Below the pieces are notes generated by a model. That model saw only the letters and a program-made list of their open reading frames with translations. It did not search any database and was not told the DNA's origin. A stretch of 64,000 nt of DNA from Termitomyces sp. T153 (lineage: Eukaryota > Basidiomycota > Agaricomycetes > Agaricales > Lyophyllaceae): contig JACKQL020000020.1 of the NCBI GenBank assembly GCA_018296165.2, forward strand, positions 434,001-498,000, written 5' to 3'. The first letter of the stretch is position 1, and each line of letters begins with the position of its first letter. The position numbers and the translations under genes are program-made. This document shows, piece after piece, positions 1 to 11,240 of this stretch.

Positions 1-25
1 TTATGCATTTAAAGAAACTGCAACT

Positions 26-1858
26 TTAGCGAGCCAGAGCCTCACGAACCGCTTTCGTCAAAGCCGCCACATTAACTCTTGCTTCTTGTGTATTTGAAGG
101 CTGATTGATAGTGGGTAAATTACCCGACGTGAACTTTCTGTAAGCGATGATCAATATAAAATATCGTCGATCACACAGGCACACTCACCGATCATCCCAC
201 CAAGCAACGTATTCTATGTCTATGGAACGTGCCACAAGCTCTTCGTCACGCGCGAATGTTCCGGAAGGGAATAATTCCATGAGTGTCGCCTGCGGCGAAG
301 GCTTCATAAAAAGGCAGTCCATAAGATCACTACCATACGGTCCAAGCATAACCTAAAGAATTGAAGCTTGAACACACGAGACACTTCCACTAAGATCGAC
401 GCACCGTCGACTTTGAAATCGCACTCATCCGGGTTGCCCAGTCCGTCTCATCAAATACGCTCGACACGATATGTGCTTCATAGCCAGAATCATGCTCCAT
501 CTTCTTCAATGCACGCACAAGAGCTTCGTGATCCACGTCCCGCAGGCGCACCCCCGTCTTCTCAGATTGACGATGGACATACGTCACTGTCTTCTTCTTC
601 GACGCCGGCTCGCTCAAAAATGAAAGAAGGGTATGTCGGATGGGCTCCCACCAATATTTTGAACCTGGGAAATTGAATGCGGGCGAAAAGATAGGCTGGT
701 CATGTTTGATCGCCGCCTCGGCTGCTTCTCGGTCAGCCACGATGATGCGTTCAATAACGAATGGCACGGGGAGCTTGTGGTAGTCTTCCCAGTCTTCTTG
801 ATATAGGACTGTAAGTTGTGGGAATGCAGCTTTTAGCAGGAAGGGGTGAAAGCCTGTATCAACGCGTCTTCGACGGATCGTGTGGAAGTGGGGGAGAGGG
901 TTCGGATCGGTGAAGACGCGTACTTGGGGGAAAAATAGTCGAGATGGGGGAGCGAGGGAAGTCTGGCCAGAGGAAGTAATGTGTTGATCAAGAGAGCTGT
1001 ATGTGCGCCAGAGAGCGAGTAATGTCGAGTTGTCTTTCAAGAAGTCAGTGGAGATGTCGTAATACAAGTCCTGTAATAGGACTCACGAGGGGTGGTATCT
1101 GCAGACATCCAAGTAACACCGTGTAATCTGGTAGATTAAGTGAGAGACACTGACTTGAGATTTGGTAAAGTCTTACATAGAGCCATAGGATCCTAGTTTC
1201 TCTCTCGCCTCATTTGAGGAGATTAATTTCCATTCGTTCATACCAAGCCCTAAGGCAGCAACGATAGATTTCATGGACGGGAATTCGTCTGGGTCATCCG
1301 AGACGACGTAGACGATCTTATTGAAAATAATAACGTTATCTAAAATGCTATATCCTACAAAGCTCCCCGTAAGATGAGACATATGACGTGATCGAGAAAG
1401 ACAATGTGTTGCGCACCAGAAATATGCCTGATAAGCCGAGATTTGGGTATATCCTCTCCCCACCTCAAGAATCCGTCGTTGACAGTCACATCACCCAAGC
1501 TTCCACCTCGAAGCTCGCCGACTCCTTTCCTACCAAGCCAGGCGGCGTCATGATTTCCCTTTCCCACTTCTTGGCTCCTCTCAGCCCCGTCACCCGCCAC
1601 TTCGTCTTCCTCCCATGCCCAGGTACCAAAGATCTCATTTTCCAGCGGGTCCCTCCAGCCAGGGGGTCGTCTTCCATCGGATGCAATGACTCTCGAGTTC
1701 CCAAACCCGAGGGACCTCAGCACCATGCCATGTGTCGTCGCAGGGTCGAACCCAAAAAATCGCAGCGAATTGTCAAAATTGTAGGCGAACACGAAGATAC
1801 ACAATGCAAATACAAGAATCAGTGTTTCTCGTCTGTCAGGTGGGGCGGTCCATCTCAT
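26..1858 (-). CDS. GT61-family-like glycosyltransferase (DUF563 type)
   Basis: Predicted type II membrane glycosyltransferase of the secretory pathway; the acceptor is unknown. Six exons fit consensus splice sites and one frame: 1858-1417, 1354-1177, 1127-1087, 1033-405, 352-189, 137-26 (1566 nt, 521 aa). The N terminus is a short basic stretch followed by a hydrophobic anchor (about residues 12-27), then a variable stem. The body carries GT61-type landmarks: a GYSILDNVIIFN segment followed by a VVSDD-like strand, GVTWMSADTTPHNSTLLALW across an exon join, a VNTGFHP-like stretch (here VDTGFHPFLLKAAFP), TYVHRQ, and near the C terminus VMLGPYGSDLMDCLF, which sits where family members carry a MLGxHGNGL-type motif. 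That change from HGN to YGS could alter or abolish catalysis. The 41-nt third exon is easily missed by gene finders. The frame is intact, so it is probably a working gene. Family assignment is from motif memory, not a search. Confidence 0.85.
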
Positions 1859-3236
1859 TGCAAAGCAGGAACAGCGGCAGGCGTCGAACTGAGGTTAACT
1901 GAGGAGGATGCCACGAAGGCTGTTGGCGTTAGAAAGAAATACGTACAAAGGAAGCGATTATAAATGGCATTTGGGCGCTTATTTAGTTTCTTCCGTTGTT
2001 ACTTAACTATGCAATTGTCAAGCACGACATGATAAGTCAGACATCAATGTCTTGCCCATTAATGATCTGCACTCCCGAAAACCGACGATTATCAGCTGGC
2101 AGCTCAGAACTCTTAGGCTATCCATAGCCATCGTCGAAGTCAGATAGAGGGTCGGCCGCTGAACACCCACCCCGCGATATTGAGTCTGTGGTAAGTACAA
2201 CAGAGTTATTACTCTATTGACCACGCTATCCAACAGCACTTCATCGAAGCTGTGCCATCGTTCGACAGCGGAGACGCGACTTGGTCAGAAGAATATATGA
2301 ATCTCATACTGATGACGATTATTCTCTCATCTAATGATGGGCCAGAATGGGAGAAATTATGGCAGACTTCCCTCGAGATATCTGGTACCTCTCATCGCCC
2401 AAGGTCTTATGCAGACTAAGGTTCACAGCTAATGTACACTAATTGAATATCGCGATGGAGTGGGTCCACCTTGATGACAGAATTGCGAAGTATCTTGACT
2501 GCCTTTCAGTACGTTGCTCCGACATTGGAGCGAATTAATATTAGTCAGTTTGGTGGCCCCATATTAACTCCTTCACCTCATCTATGTTTGCTCAACTGTT
2601 AAATTACTAGCCAAAGGAGACCACACACCCTTCCTTGACATCTGGAGCCTGTTCCAAAACTATGCTACAATGCCTTCTTTATATCTTCTGAGAAAGACTG
2701 CCATCAATTCGAGTCCAGTTATGAAGATTCTCCACACTCACGGATCGACTCTCGAAACCATTAATATATGTACACACCTTCCGGAACGTTTTCCTTGCAT
2801 TGTGCCTTATGCAGAAACTGGCGGCTCTAGCAGAGGCCATATGGTGCCTTATTCAAGCAGCCGGTCATTGGTTCTCCAAAGTGTCCCAAAAACTCATCCA
2901 AAGAAATCCTATTCTAATCCATGCTCCACGACGCAATGCGGACAACAATACATACTGATCGCGGTTTCTTTCGAGTCCATTTCACTGATTGACTCGAGCA
3001 CGGACAGATACGAGGTTGCAACAGCTGACCTACCCCGAGTTTTCCTTCCTTGACTGTTCCTGTGTCCTTCCTCTTGGACAAGTATGCGTCTTTCCCTCAA
3101 TTTAGCTCAGACAAATTGATCACGGTCTCATACTGTCTTTTGTCCTCTCTTAGCTTTCTTCTTCTTTCTCTCAGATCATGATGCTCGAATGGGATAGCCC
3201 TCTTAACCGTGTTGGTAGCGAACAATATATCAACCA
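1859..3236. other. Intergenic region, no supported gene
   Basis: The 5' flank of the glycosyltransferase followed by mixed sequence. A plus-strand open stretch (2670-3053) and an upstream stretch near 2240-2420 read like a worn F-box or leucine-rich remnant, but I see no diagnostic motif and no splice pattern that joins them. CpG content looks normal here, in contrast to the island further right. Confidence 0.4.
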
Positions 3237-3485
3237 GGCATGGGACAAGACTGATTTACAATTGGGCGCACAATGAATCAGTAAAACCTCGGCTATTTTA
3301 TAGGCCTCGAAACTAAACGATTGGAGCCCATACCAGGAGTTCTGAATCTGATTTCACTTGAACCTGTAAGTATCCTGCTTATACGCAAAATGTTTAGGTT
3401 TTGTTATGATGCACAGGCCAAGAACGAGTTTGTAAATGTACAACAGAAACATCATCAATAATGATATGGTCTAATGCTATACCAT

Positions 3486-4241
3486 CTAGTACTCTGGTCT
3501 GAGCCCGAGTCTTCGTTCTGCGATGGTTGTCAACATCTTCTCCCGCATACCACCAGTGGGACGTGGGGAACGTTTCTCTTTCTCGTGTGGCGCTGTCGGT
3601 TTCTTGCTCCCGCCGGCCAACATGTGGCTTGTAGATCCAGGTACATGGGCCGTTGCTCCAGGTGCATGACTCGCCGTTGAAGAAGCACCCTGTTGCGGAG
3701 TTTCATCCGACACTGCTGGGTTCTGAAACTTTTCCCAAGGAAGTTCCAACAAACCGTCAAACACTTGTCTAATCGTCAAGCCCGACGTCTTGAGGTAAAT
3801 GGAAACATGGCCTGAGGTATCGTCATCTTGTTTGCATCCAAAATGTCCAGTCATGTTATCGGTGTCAATGCTGGAGACGAATGTGTTGGTCATGTTCATC
3901 TATTTGGATGATGGAACTCACGTCCATAACTCTTTACGTTTTTTTCTGTCGGTCCAGCATGGAAGCTTCTCATATTTTGTTGTTGCTGAAAGCCCACTGT
4001 AGATTACAACTGCTGTGAGAAGACATGGCCTAAAGACAACACAGTGTAGACCTATTACTAACTTGACATTGTTTGGCGGGATGTGGCCGTTATCGTCTGC
4101 TGGACTGTAGTGACGTATTAAACTATCGGGAGTGCCAGATATTGCCCTCGTTCTACTCCCGCATCGCCAGATTGGGAATGCAATCGCAACCATGGGGTGC
4201 AAAGATAATGCGGCACAAAACAGGAGAATAGAGAACTTCAT
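3486..4241 (-). CDS. Orphan secreted or membrane protein, cassette gene 1, copy A
   Basis: Function unknown; I recognise no family. Two exons, 4241-3922 and 3870-3486, joined by a 51-nt GTGAGT...CCAG intron, give 705 nt (234 aa). The N terminus MKFSILLFCAALSLHP...AIAFP looks like a signal peptide. A second hydrophobic stretch (about residues 61-86, around VVFRPCLLTAVVIYSGL) could be a membrane segment. The C-terminal half is hydrophilic, with a Ser/Ala/His/Pro-rich linker and a basic tail ending RRLGLRPEY. The paralogue at 35577-36336 has exactly the same exon lengths, while the intron differs in length (51 against 55 nt); this supports the model. A TATA-like TATAAATG (4434-4427, minus strand) lies about 186 nt upstream of the start codon. 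Amino-acid identity to the paralogue is roughly 80 percent by eye. Confidence 0.7.
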
Positions 4242-5395
4242 CGTTGATTACTTCTGGCTGAACAAACATTTCAGTATTAGTATTATCTGGTCGTGCCTTT
4301 GATACCAGTAAGAGTACACACAAGGAATAGCAGAAGTGGCCAAAGGGTTATAGCAGCACGAAAAAAGCGGGTGTCGAGCAGAGTCAGAGGTCCAGCCTGA
4401 AGGGATCTCGAGTCTCAGAAGCAATACATTTATATCTCGTTTTCGGGTCCCGTACTGATTCTCTTATCAACGCCCACCAGCTTTGACCGTGACTAGGATC
4501 CGTTCCTGTCCGAGGCCGATCTATTGGAGAGCTTGTGGTGATGTAGGCGCGTGTCTGATGATCTGTTCCTTTGCGCGTCGGTGCATCGAATACACTGTAG
4601 ATATTTGGACCCATAAAAATCCACGTATGTATAGCATAGATGGATCGATTCTTCGCGGCACTTGAAGCCGTACCCCGTGAACAACGCCCCCCCCTTTGAG
4701 ACCGATATAACATAGCCAGACATGTTCTTCGAGAGGAGCTACCAGTGAGATAACAAAAATGGGAAAAAAAGTATACGGTGTAGGCGCACCGCATCAAATG
4801 ATTATACTCAACTCCTTTGACATTTGACAATGCGGTCGAAGTGGTGGCAAGGCCGAAAAGTCGGGCAAAAATTCAAACCTGCAGTTGCTATGACATTGCC
4901 GACACTGCGGCTTCTTAGGGTCCATCCTTGTAGCATAATGGGCAGGAAAGACTTTGATAATTGTCTGAGTATTTATCGATAATGAAGCTTCACTCTACAA
5001 GTGATTGGGGTCAGGAGATAATCATGGCGACTGGAGAGGTCAGAGGAACCACCTCTAGTCACCCAATTCTGTATTAGCCTGTCGGAAATACACATGTGTA
5101 GTGATACGTACTACCGCAATGGCATAGACCATTTGAAGCTGTCTTGGTTGAGTCGGACACGCCATTATGCTATATATTAGCTAGACATTCGAAATGGGGG
5201 CATCAACCCAACTTCGTGATACGGAGGTTTGCGATTTACATTCAAAGAGAGTCGGGTGACCCAGATAATCCAGCAGATATTGATATATACTTGATCCAAC
5301 CAGGTGACACTGAGGCAACGTGACAAGAGAGAACGGACTTTTGAGATAGCAACCATCCTGGAAAATGAACAGAGTTTCTGAGATTCGATACGACA
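4242..5395. promoter_or_regulatory. Spacer between cassette genes, probable promoter of gene 1
   Basis: About 1.15 kb between the start of gene 1 and the stop of gene 2. It is conserved in copy B, but its open stretches (4384-4830, 4493-4723) shift frame between the copies, so I read it as non-coding. It holds the TATA-like box of gene 1 at 4427-4434 and a near-identical block around 4780-4850. A piece near 4985 differs from copy B by an indel of about 70 nt. Confidence 0.5.
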
Positions 5396-5939
5396 TCAGT
5401 CCTCCTTCTCGTAAGGAGAAGCCCACCCAGCACGAAAGAGATTTCCGTGATGACGGCTCTCAAACAAAAACAAGAGAAGATCATGGAAAGCATCCTCCTT
5501 TTTCCAACCGTTGTCACCTTGGAGTGGTCTACGTAACTCCTTGCGAAGCTGGACGGCCCCCTTCATTGTCTAAAGAGGACAAGTCAGTCAGAAAACAGAA
5601 GATCAGACAAATACAGTGGCAGACTAGTGGCTGGGAGGTTTCTCTTGGATTTAGTAGATACTCTTCTGAAGATTTCTCATCGCCCGCCTCTTTGATCTCC
5701 TTCACAGTATATTCCAATTCACCCCAACACCAGTCCCTAACGAATGCCTTTTGATCTATCTTTTCCCGAAGCGCCATCGCAAGCCCCACGAGATCCCAAT
5801 CTGGATCTTCATCGTCAACTTCGTCCAACGCTTTGTTAAAGTAATCGAGAAGTATTTTCCGACAGAGCGAAAGGAGCGCATGCCGTGGGTAGTGAATGGT
5901 ACCATCGAGAGCACCCATTGGTTGGTCCTGGGATAACAT
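5396..5939 (-). CDS. Orphan acidic soluble protein, cassette gene 2, copy A
   Basis: Function unknown. Exons 5939-5625 and 5569-5396 with a 55-nt intron (donor GTCTGC, branch-like CTGAC, acceptor CTTTAG) give 489 nt (162 aa). The protein begins MLSQDQPMGALDG, has an acidic stretch ALDEVDDEDPDWDLVG near residue 45, a charged helix-rich middle, and ends AGWASPYEKED. I see no signal peptide or membrane segment, so a cytosolic or nuclear protein is likely. The exon lengths are identical in the copy at 37533-38076 and most differences are single substitutions, which argues for a real gene. The donor is unusual (GTCTGC); without splicing the first exon runs to a stop about 90 nt later. No homologue comes to mind. 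Confidence 0.65.
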
Positions 5940-6096
5940 AGTTATAGACTGTGCAAGCTCACCCTGACGTTGTTAGGAAGCGAGAATGAAGACTATGAAC
6001 TGGAGCTGTTTGTGACCTTTGATGGTATCCACTGGACTTGGTCCGAACCTGACCGAACTCGTTGGAGTCCAGACTATGGCACGTCTTTACAGTTAC

Positions 6097-6429
6097 AGTC
6101 GCGGACAAGCGAACTCGACAAGTTCACGCAACCAATTTTCCCATCATCATAACCCTTCCGATTTGATATCTCAGTGTTTGTACAGTATCTTAGGACTTAA
6201 TTGAGTAAGATTCCACGAGCCAATTGTGCAGAAACGGTCAAAAATTTCTTGCATGCTCCAAAATCTGGCTGGAATGCCAAAAAAATCTTAAAAATCTCAA
6301 GAAAGTGTGCAATCAACTCCTTTTACAAAGTAGATTATGATATCAGAGTCTGGGAAAAATTGAACGAGCGGATCCATCAGAAAAAAAATCGGAAATATGT
6401 GGCCCCGCCTCTACCCATTATCTGTGATC
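6097..6429. other. Junction between cassette A and the transposon island
   Basis: No gene supported. CpG is still present. A possible transposon end, TCTTAGGACTTAATTGAGTA at 6188-6207, has a loose inverted counterpart near 9504-9522. An open stretch at 6201-6440 shows no recognisable protein. Confidence 0.3.
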
Positions 6430-9126
6430 ATGTCAAGTAAACGTCGAGGACGAAAGCCCAAAGCTCAATGAAACATCTCAAGATAGCGAAATCAGAAAAT
6501 TCTACATGAAATCGATCCCAAAGAACAATCTGTTGACCCGATCATTGAAGAGACACCTGTAAATCGAAGAACCACCGATGGACAAGAGGATCCGGATGTC
6601 AAATAGGATCCTATGATCTGTCGGACAGCATGAACCAGAATGGGAGAAGGAAGACAAAGAGGAAGAAGATCTTGAGCAAGGAAAAGTGGGTGATAGTGAT
6701 GTAGCAAGCTTTACGGAGGGATAGGATAATGAGGATGCAAACATGTATGGAGAAGGCTGGCAAATCAAGCTTGTGAATCTTTCTGTAAGCAATGGAGATG
6801 ATCCACAGGATGAGAACTGGGTGCCTGCTGAGTTGAGAAGAAAGCGTGAATGGAATTGCAAACAGCAATGAGGTGTGTTCTTGAAGATATTAGGCTTGTC
6901 ATTAGATGTTGAAATGATATCTAGCACATCCAAAAACATATCAGACAGGTCCTGATGTTGCAAGAAAGGCCCCTCACACACAGCTGCATTATAAAGAGGC
7001 TGGAAAATCACAAAGAAAGCTATTTGACAATGACTTGAACTGGAAACTTGAAGTGGTCAAACAACACTATGAATCTGAGAGCAATGAACAGCCTGAGGGC
7101 AACCTTCTGTCACCCAATGACTCTGTCCACAGTGTTTCCCTTTTGACCATCACATCTGCTCATCTATGGCAAGAATCAGTCACCCCAGATGCACCTGCAA
7201 AGGAAGTTCAGATCCGACAGGAATCCATCACTCCACCTCTGCAGTTTGATAGTGACAGACCTCAAGAGGAGGAGGACTCTTTGGGAGCCTGGGAGGAAGA
7301 AGTACATGAAAACTTGAATATGCAACCCCAAGAGAAAGTGCACATATGCCCATGGTCAGAGTTATGAGATCAGATCAAGAAGGATCTCAAGGAAAACAAG
7401 TATCCACTCTCACAGTTGAATCAACTGCTTATCCTCCAAAATTTTGCAACTCTTCAACTCAAAGAATCAGGTAGGATGGAAGCAAGCCAAAAGATAGCAG
7501 AACAGTGGCATGAGGGGACTGATTCACAGGTGTATTTCTCTTGCTGAGTCTGCACATTGGCTTGCCATTATCAGATATATGAGCAATTACCTGAGGAGAA
7601 GTGTGGAGGTAGCCAGGATGCACACAGTCTTCTCAAGTATGAATCTATTTGCAACACTGCACAAGGATGGTTGACAACATAGGAAGTGGGATCCATCACA
7701 CCACAGAAGTTTGTTCATGCCATTAACAAGACAATCTTGCCAGAATTGGGAGTGAAACCAGATAAGCCATCATCAGAGAGGACAGCACATTGGTGGTTAA
7801 TCAAGCTGGGATGGACATGCACACTTCACAGGAAGGGTGTTTATATGGATGGTCATGAGCATGCTGATGTTGTCAAGTATTAAGAAGAGGTGTTTCTGCC
7901 ATGTCTGTTGGAGTATGAGAGAAGAATTGCCAAATATGATGGACCTGAATTAAAGCATGTGGAACCTACCTTGAATTTGGAAGCCCAAGAATGCAAGATA
8001 ATCCCTGTTTGGCAAGATGAGACTTGCTGCCAGCAGAATGACTTTGTTTCTTCACTATGATGAGTATCTGATCCTGTTTCATTGTCTATCTACTCTAATC
8101 CTATTGTCACACAGGCTTAGGCCAGGAGAACATCAGCTATGAAAGAAAGGCCAAGGCCATTTGATTCACATTTCTGATTTTATTGAGCCAACCAATGGCC
8201 ATCTTGTTGCAAAAGCTGGTACTGGCAACATTACTCATGAAGCAAGAAAGATTATCTTCCCTGGATCAAATAGAGATCTTTATTGGGATGGGCCCCAGCT
8301 ACTTAACCAGGTGAAGGACCAGACAATACCAACCTTTGAGGCTGCTCACCCAGGATGTTAAGGATTACTCATCTTTGACTGCTCTTCAGTACATGGTGCA
8401 ATGCCTCAAGATGCAATCAGGCCATTTGAAATGAACAAGTCAAATGGTGGAAGGCAGCACTTTCAGAGAGATACAGTTATTCCAGAATCAAATCCCAATC
8501 CATGTTTTTGTGGCAAACTCCAGAAGATGACCATTGAAGACACAGGAGAACAGGAGAACAGAAAGGTCTTGAAACCACACTCAGGGAATGTGGATTTGAT
8601 GTGACAGGTATGAAGGCAAAATGTTCTCCTGTTTGTCCATTTGAGAATGAGGCCTGCTGCATGGCCCATCTCCTCAGCAAGCAAGAGGATATTGCAAGTC
8701 AGGTCTCAACACTTGAGGCCCTGATTGTGGATGCAGGGCATCTGTGCCTGTTTTTACCAAAGTTCCATTGTGAACTTAATCCTATTGAAATGGTATGTGC
8801 ATACAGTGGCTCATAGCATTGCTGAGAATCTAATCTACCTATAGTACTGGGGTTGGGTCAAGTACCAATATTGACAGGCACCAAATTCCACCTTTGCAGA
8901 TGCAAAAAAAGCAGCCTTGGAGGCTCTCAACCAATGCCCAAGCAATGTCATCTGCAAATTCATCAATTGTTCTTGGTGGTTTGTCTCAGCTTACTGGGCT
9001 GGCTTGAAAGGGAATGCTGCTGCATGGGCCATGCACAAGTACAAAAGTCATTGTACCATCTTGAGGGCTGCTCTCATGCATATTGAAGCCCTGGCCCCTC
9101 CACTTCAGCCCCTTGAGATGTGTTGA
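6430..9126 (+). pseudogene. Dead DDE transposase (Tc1/mariner/IS630-like fold inferred)
   Basis: A decayed transposase spread over several broken plus-strand stretches. It begins near 6430 with SSKRRGRKPKAQ, containing an AT-hook-like RGRKPK. Further on come a helix-turn-helix-like WWLIKLGWTC...KGVYMDGHEHADVVKY (about 7790-7880), VWQDETC (about 8010; candidate first Asp), GLLIFDCSSVHGAMP (about 8362-8405; second Asp), the cysteine-bearing MKAKCSPVCPFENEACCMAHLLS (split here: C-rich block near 8604-8680) and FLPKFHCELNPIEMV (about 8755-8795; the Glu of the triad). Many in-frame stops sit at former CpG-containing codons. The order D...D...LNPIE resembles DDE_3-type transposases common in mushroom genomes; the exact superfamily is an inference. 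CpG fades from normal to almost none along this one gene. Not functional. Confidence 0.7.
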
Positions 9127-10387
9127 AATTGCCTGAAAATTTGGCTGGACACTTTTTCTTGTTGAAAAAAATTTGGAGATATGTTTTTTGATGTATTTTG
9201 CTATTCTAAACATTGTGGTGTACTCAGTTTTGTACCAAAAATTTGTCTAGCCAAGATATCAAAGTTGTCAAGTTTGCTTGTCCACAACTGTACTCCTGAT
9301 GCAAAATATAAGTTTGATGCCATCAATGGATCAGATCAACTGATCACACTTTCTTTTCACAGATGTTCAAGGGCTTAGTTACATGCAAAACCCCACTTAG
9401 AATAGAAATATTATTGATAGTTTATGATTTTTTTTCAACTAATTGAGATGGTCTCACTCAGACAAATGGGCACAATAGTATATTAACTGATCCCAAAGTA
9501 ACTAGTACTCATAAGCCTAAGAACTCTGCTCCCTGAGTAATTCCAAGCCATGGTACATAGATTGCCTGTCTTTTCTCTCGAAATCCCTCCCCTTTTATAA
9601 CTTGTTGTTTGTGCATGGACCATGGCCTATCCTTGTGTTTTTGCTGTCTGTTCAGGGATGTTGGTGGCCAGTGGTTGACCTTGCTCTTGTATTTGCTGTA
9701 TTGTTTATCCTGGCAGATTCCTCCCTCTTTTTCCCATCCTCTACTTCCTTCTGTATCCTTTGCCTCTTCCAATCTTTTCTTTCCTTATCCATGCATGGCT
9801 AGCAAGTAGCTGAGCAGGGTTTTGAGGTGAATTTGAGAACAGGCACATTGTTTTTGGTTTTTGATCAAGAGATCTGTCTGAACACTTATTTTTAGCATCA
9901 GCTGTTTGTATATACTCAATCAAGTCATCTTTTCTGTGTGGTCTGTTCTTCTTTTGTTCCTCCTCAAACTTGTCATACTGGAGCTCCTTAGGTCAACTCT
10001 TTTATGGGTCTTTATAGGTTCTTGAGACACTGTCTCATTGGGTTTTTGAGGGAAGGGGAAGGTATCTGTCCAATAGTTAGACCTGGGATGTGTGATCAAT
10101 CCATGATTGGCTTATCAGCTCAAGCATACTGCCACTCCCCTGTGTCCTGCCATCAGTTTTGATGGCTGGCTAGTATGTCATTGACACTGGTCTTTTTGCT
10201 GTTGCTGGTCTTTTTGTATGGGACTGAGGCTGGCTTCAAGGTGCATCCAACATCTATAGTTTTTAATGTTATCCTTGAGCTTGCAGTTTTCAGCTCTTTA
10301 CAGATAATTTGTATTATTTTTACAAATATATTGGATTTTTGGACTAATCTCTTTTGTCTCTCATTTGAGACTGCTGTATTGCTACCA
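9127..10387. other. Decayed repeat DNA without identifiable ORFs
   Basis: CpG-poor, T-rich on the plus strand. Open stretches on both strands (for example 9602-9802 and 10175-10543) are hydrophobic translations of T-rich DNA with no domain. It probably contains the 3' end of the transposon that starts near 6.2 kb. Confidence 0.35.
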
Positions 10388-10759
10388 GTACTCATGGTAG
10401 TACTATTGTTCCCCTATAGCTTGGACTACCTTTCAGTCAGGCAAGAAAAGTTTCCTCAAGAACAGTACACATCTAGTTATAGTGGTAAAAGCATTGTACC
10501 AATGAAGTCAATATACCTACCCAAGATGATTCAAACTTATTGAGCCATGATGTGGCTTGTTGTTGAGTCCCTGATGTTCAGGGTGTTGGGTGTTGTCACA
10601 CTTACTAATTCCACAAAAATTGGGGTTTGAATTTTGTTGATAGATACCCATGACAGCTTAAAAGACAACTGTCTGAGCAGAGCTTGAAGTGAGAGTGACA
10701 AATTTGTGACATCCAACAAAAGGAGTAGTCTGAAGAACAATAGTATGCAATGTAAGTAC
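10388..10759. repeat. MITE-like repeat, inside-island copy
   Basis: A 372-bp non-coding repeat. The two ends are imperfect inverted repeats of about 26 bp sharing the inner block TACTATTGTTC (10401-10411) and GAACAATAGTA (10735-10745). A shorter relative lies at 38249-38500. Where that copy has CpG, this one mostly has TpG or CpA: for example GATTCGAAC there is GATTCAAAC here. No clear target-site duplication could be fixed. Confidence 0.65.
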
Positions 10760-11240
10760 AGCATAAGATGTGAAGTTATCAAGATAGGCTACAGTCCATG
10801 CTGAGCTTGCTAAGTCCCAGACCTAACCTCACTTTACATAGTTAGGTCTATTAATTCATTGTTGAGATTCAGACTGTAATGATGGGTGACTGGTTTCTTG
10901 TTATTTTTCCCTACAAACATCTAGCTTGTGATATTCTATGCTATTCTACTGCTACTCAAATACTACATTACTGACCTGATATATAAACTAGAATATCCAA
11001 CTTGGCTAGTAAGTTCTTCTTTTCAATCAAGACATACAACAGTTATCTGGTTGATCTAAGACTCTTTGTGTGACAACACCATTACTTGATACTGTTGTAA
11101 CATATTTTGAACTTATCCAAGTATACATATACCTAGCTTCTCTCTGAGTTCTTGACTATTGTGTCTTGGTCCCCCACAGTCTGATCAACTGTGGACTCTC
11201 AACACTGTGAGTCATCCTAAAAATTTTACTCATTAACAAA
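10760..11240. other. Leader or LTR-like region upstream of the Gag ORF
   Basis: AT-rich and CpG-free by eye. It includes a TATA-like GATATATAAACTAG near 10978-10991, which fits an LTR or leader of the following Gag-type element, but I found no second copy in the window and therefore no LTR pair. Confidence 0.3.

Larger units (their letters stand above)
3237..6096. repeat. Duplicated two-gene cassette, copy A
   Basis: About 2.86 kb that recurs in direct orientation at 35324-38243. Similarity starts abruptly at GGCATGGGA (3237) and ends at GTTAC (6096). The first about 40 nt (3237-3279) are homologous to the end of the gypsy pol ORF, reading AWDKTDLQLGAQ-stop, although no other gypsy sequence lies to the left. 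The copies differ by substitutions and small indels; copy B carries about 70 extra nt near 37062-37135. CpG sites are kept in both copies. The cassette holds two minus-strand genes separated by a non-coding spacer. Confidence 0.9.

Noticed and set aside
1388..1963. 191-codon plus-strand ORF
   Set aside because: Antisense shadow of exon 1 of the GT61 gene.
4030..4062. A 33-nt intron-like GTTAGT...TTTAG in cassette gene 1
   Set aside because: Shorter than any other intron here, a multiple of three and open in both copies; it is read as coding.
4384..4830. 148-codon minus-strand ORF in the cassette spacer
   Set aside because: The frame is not kept in copy B (shifts within 36399-36878), unlike the two flanking genes.
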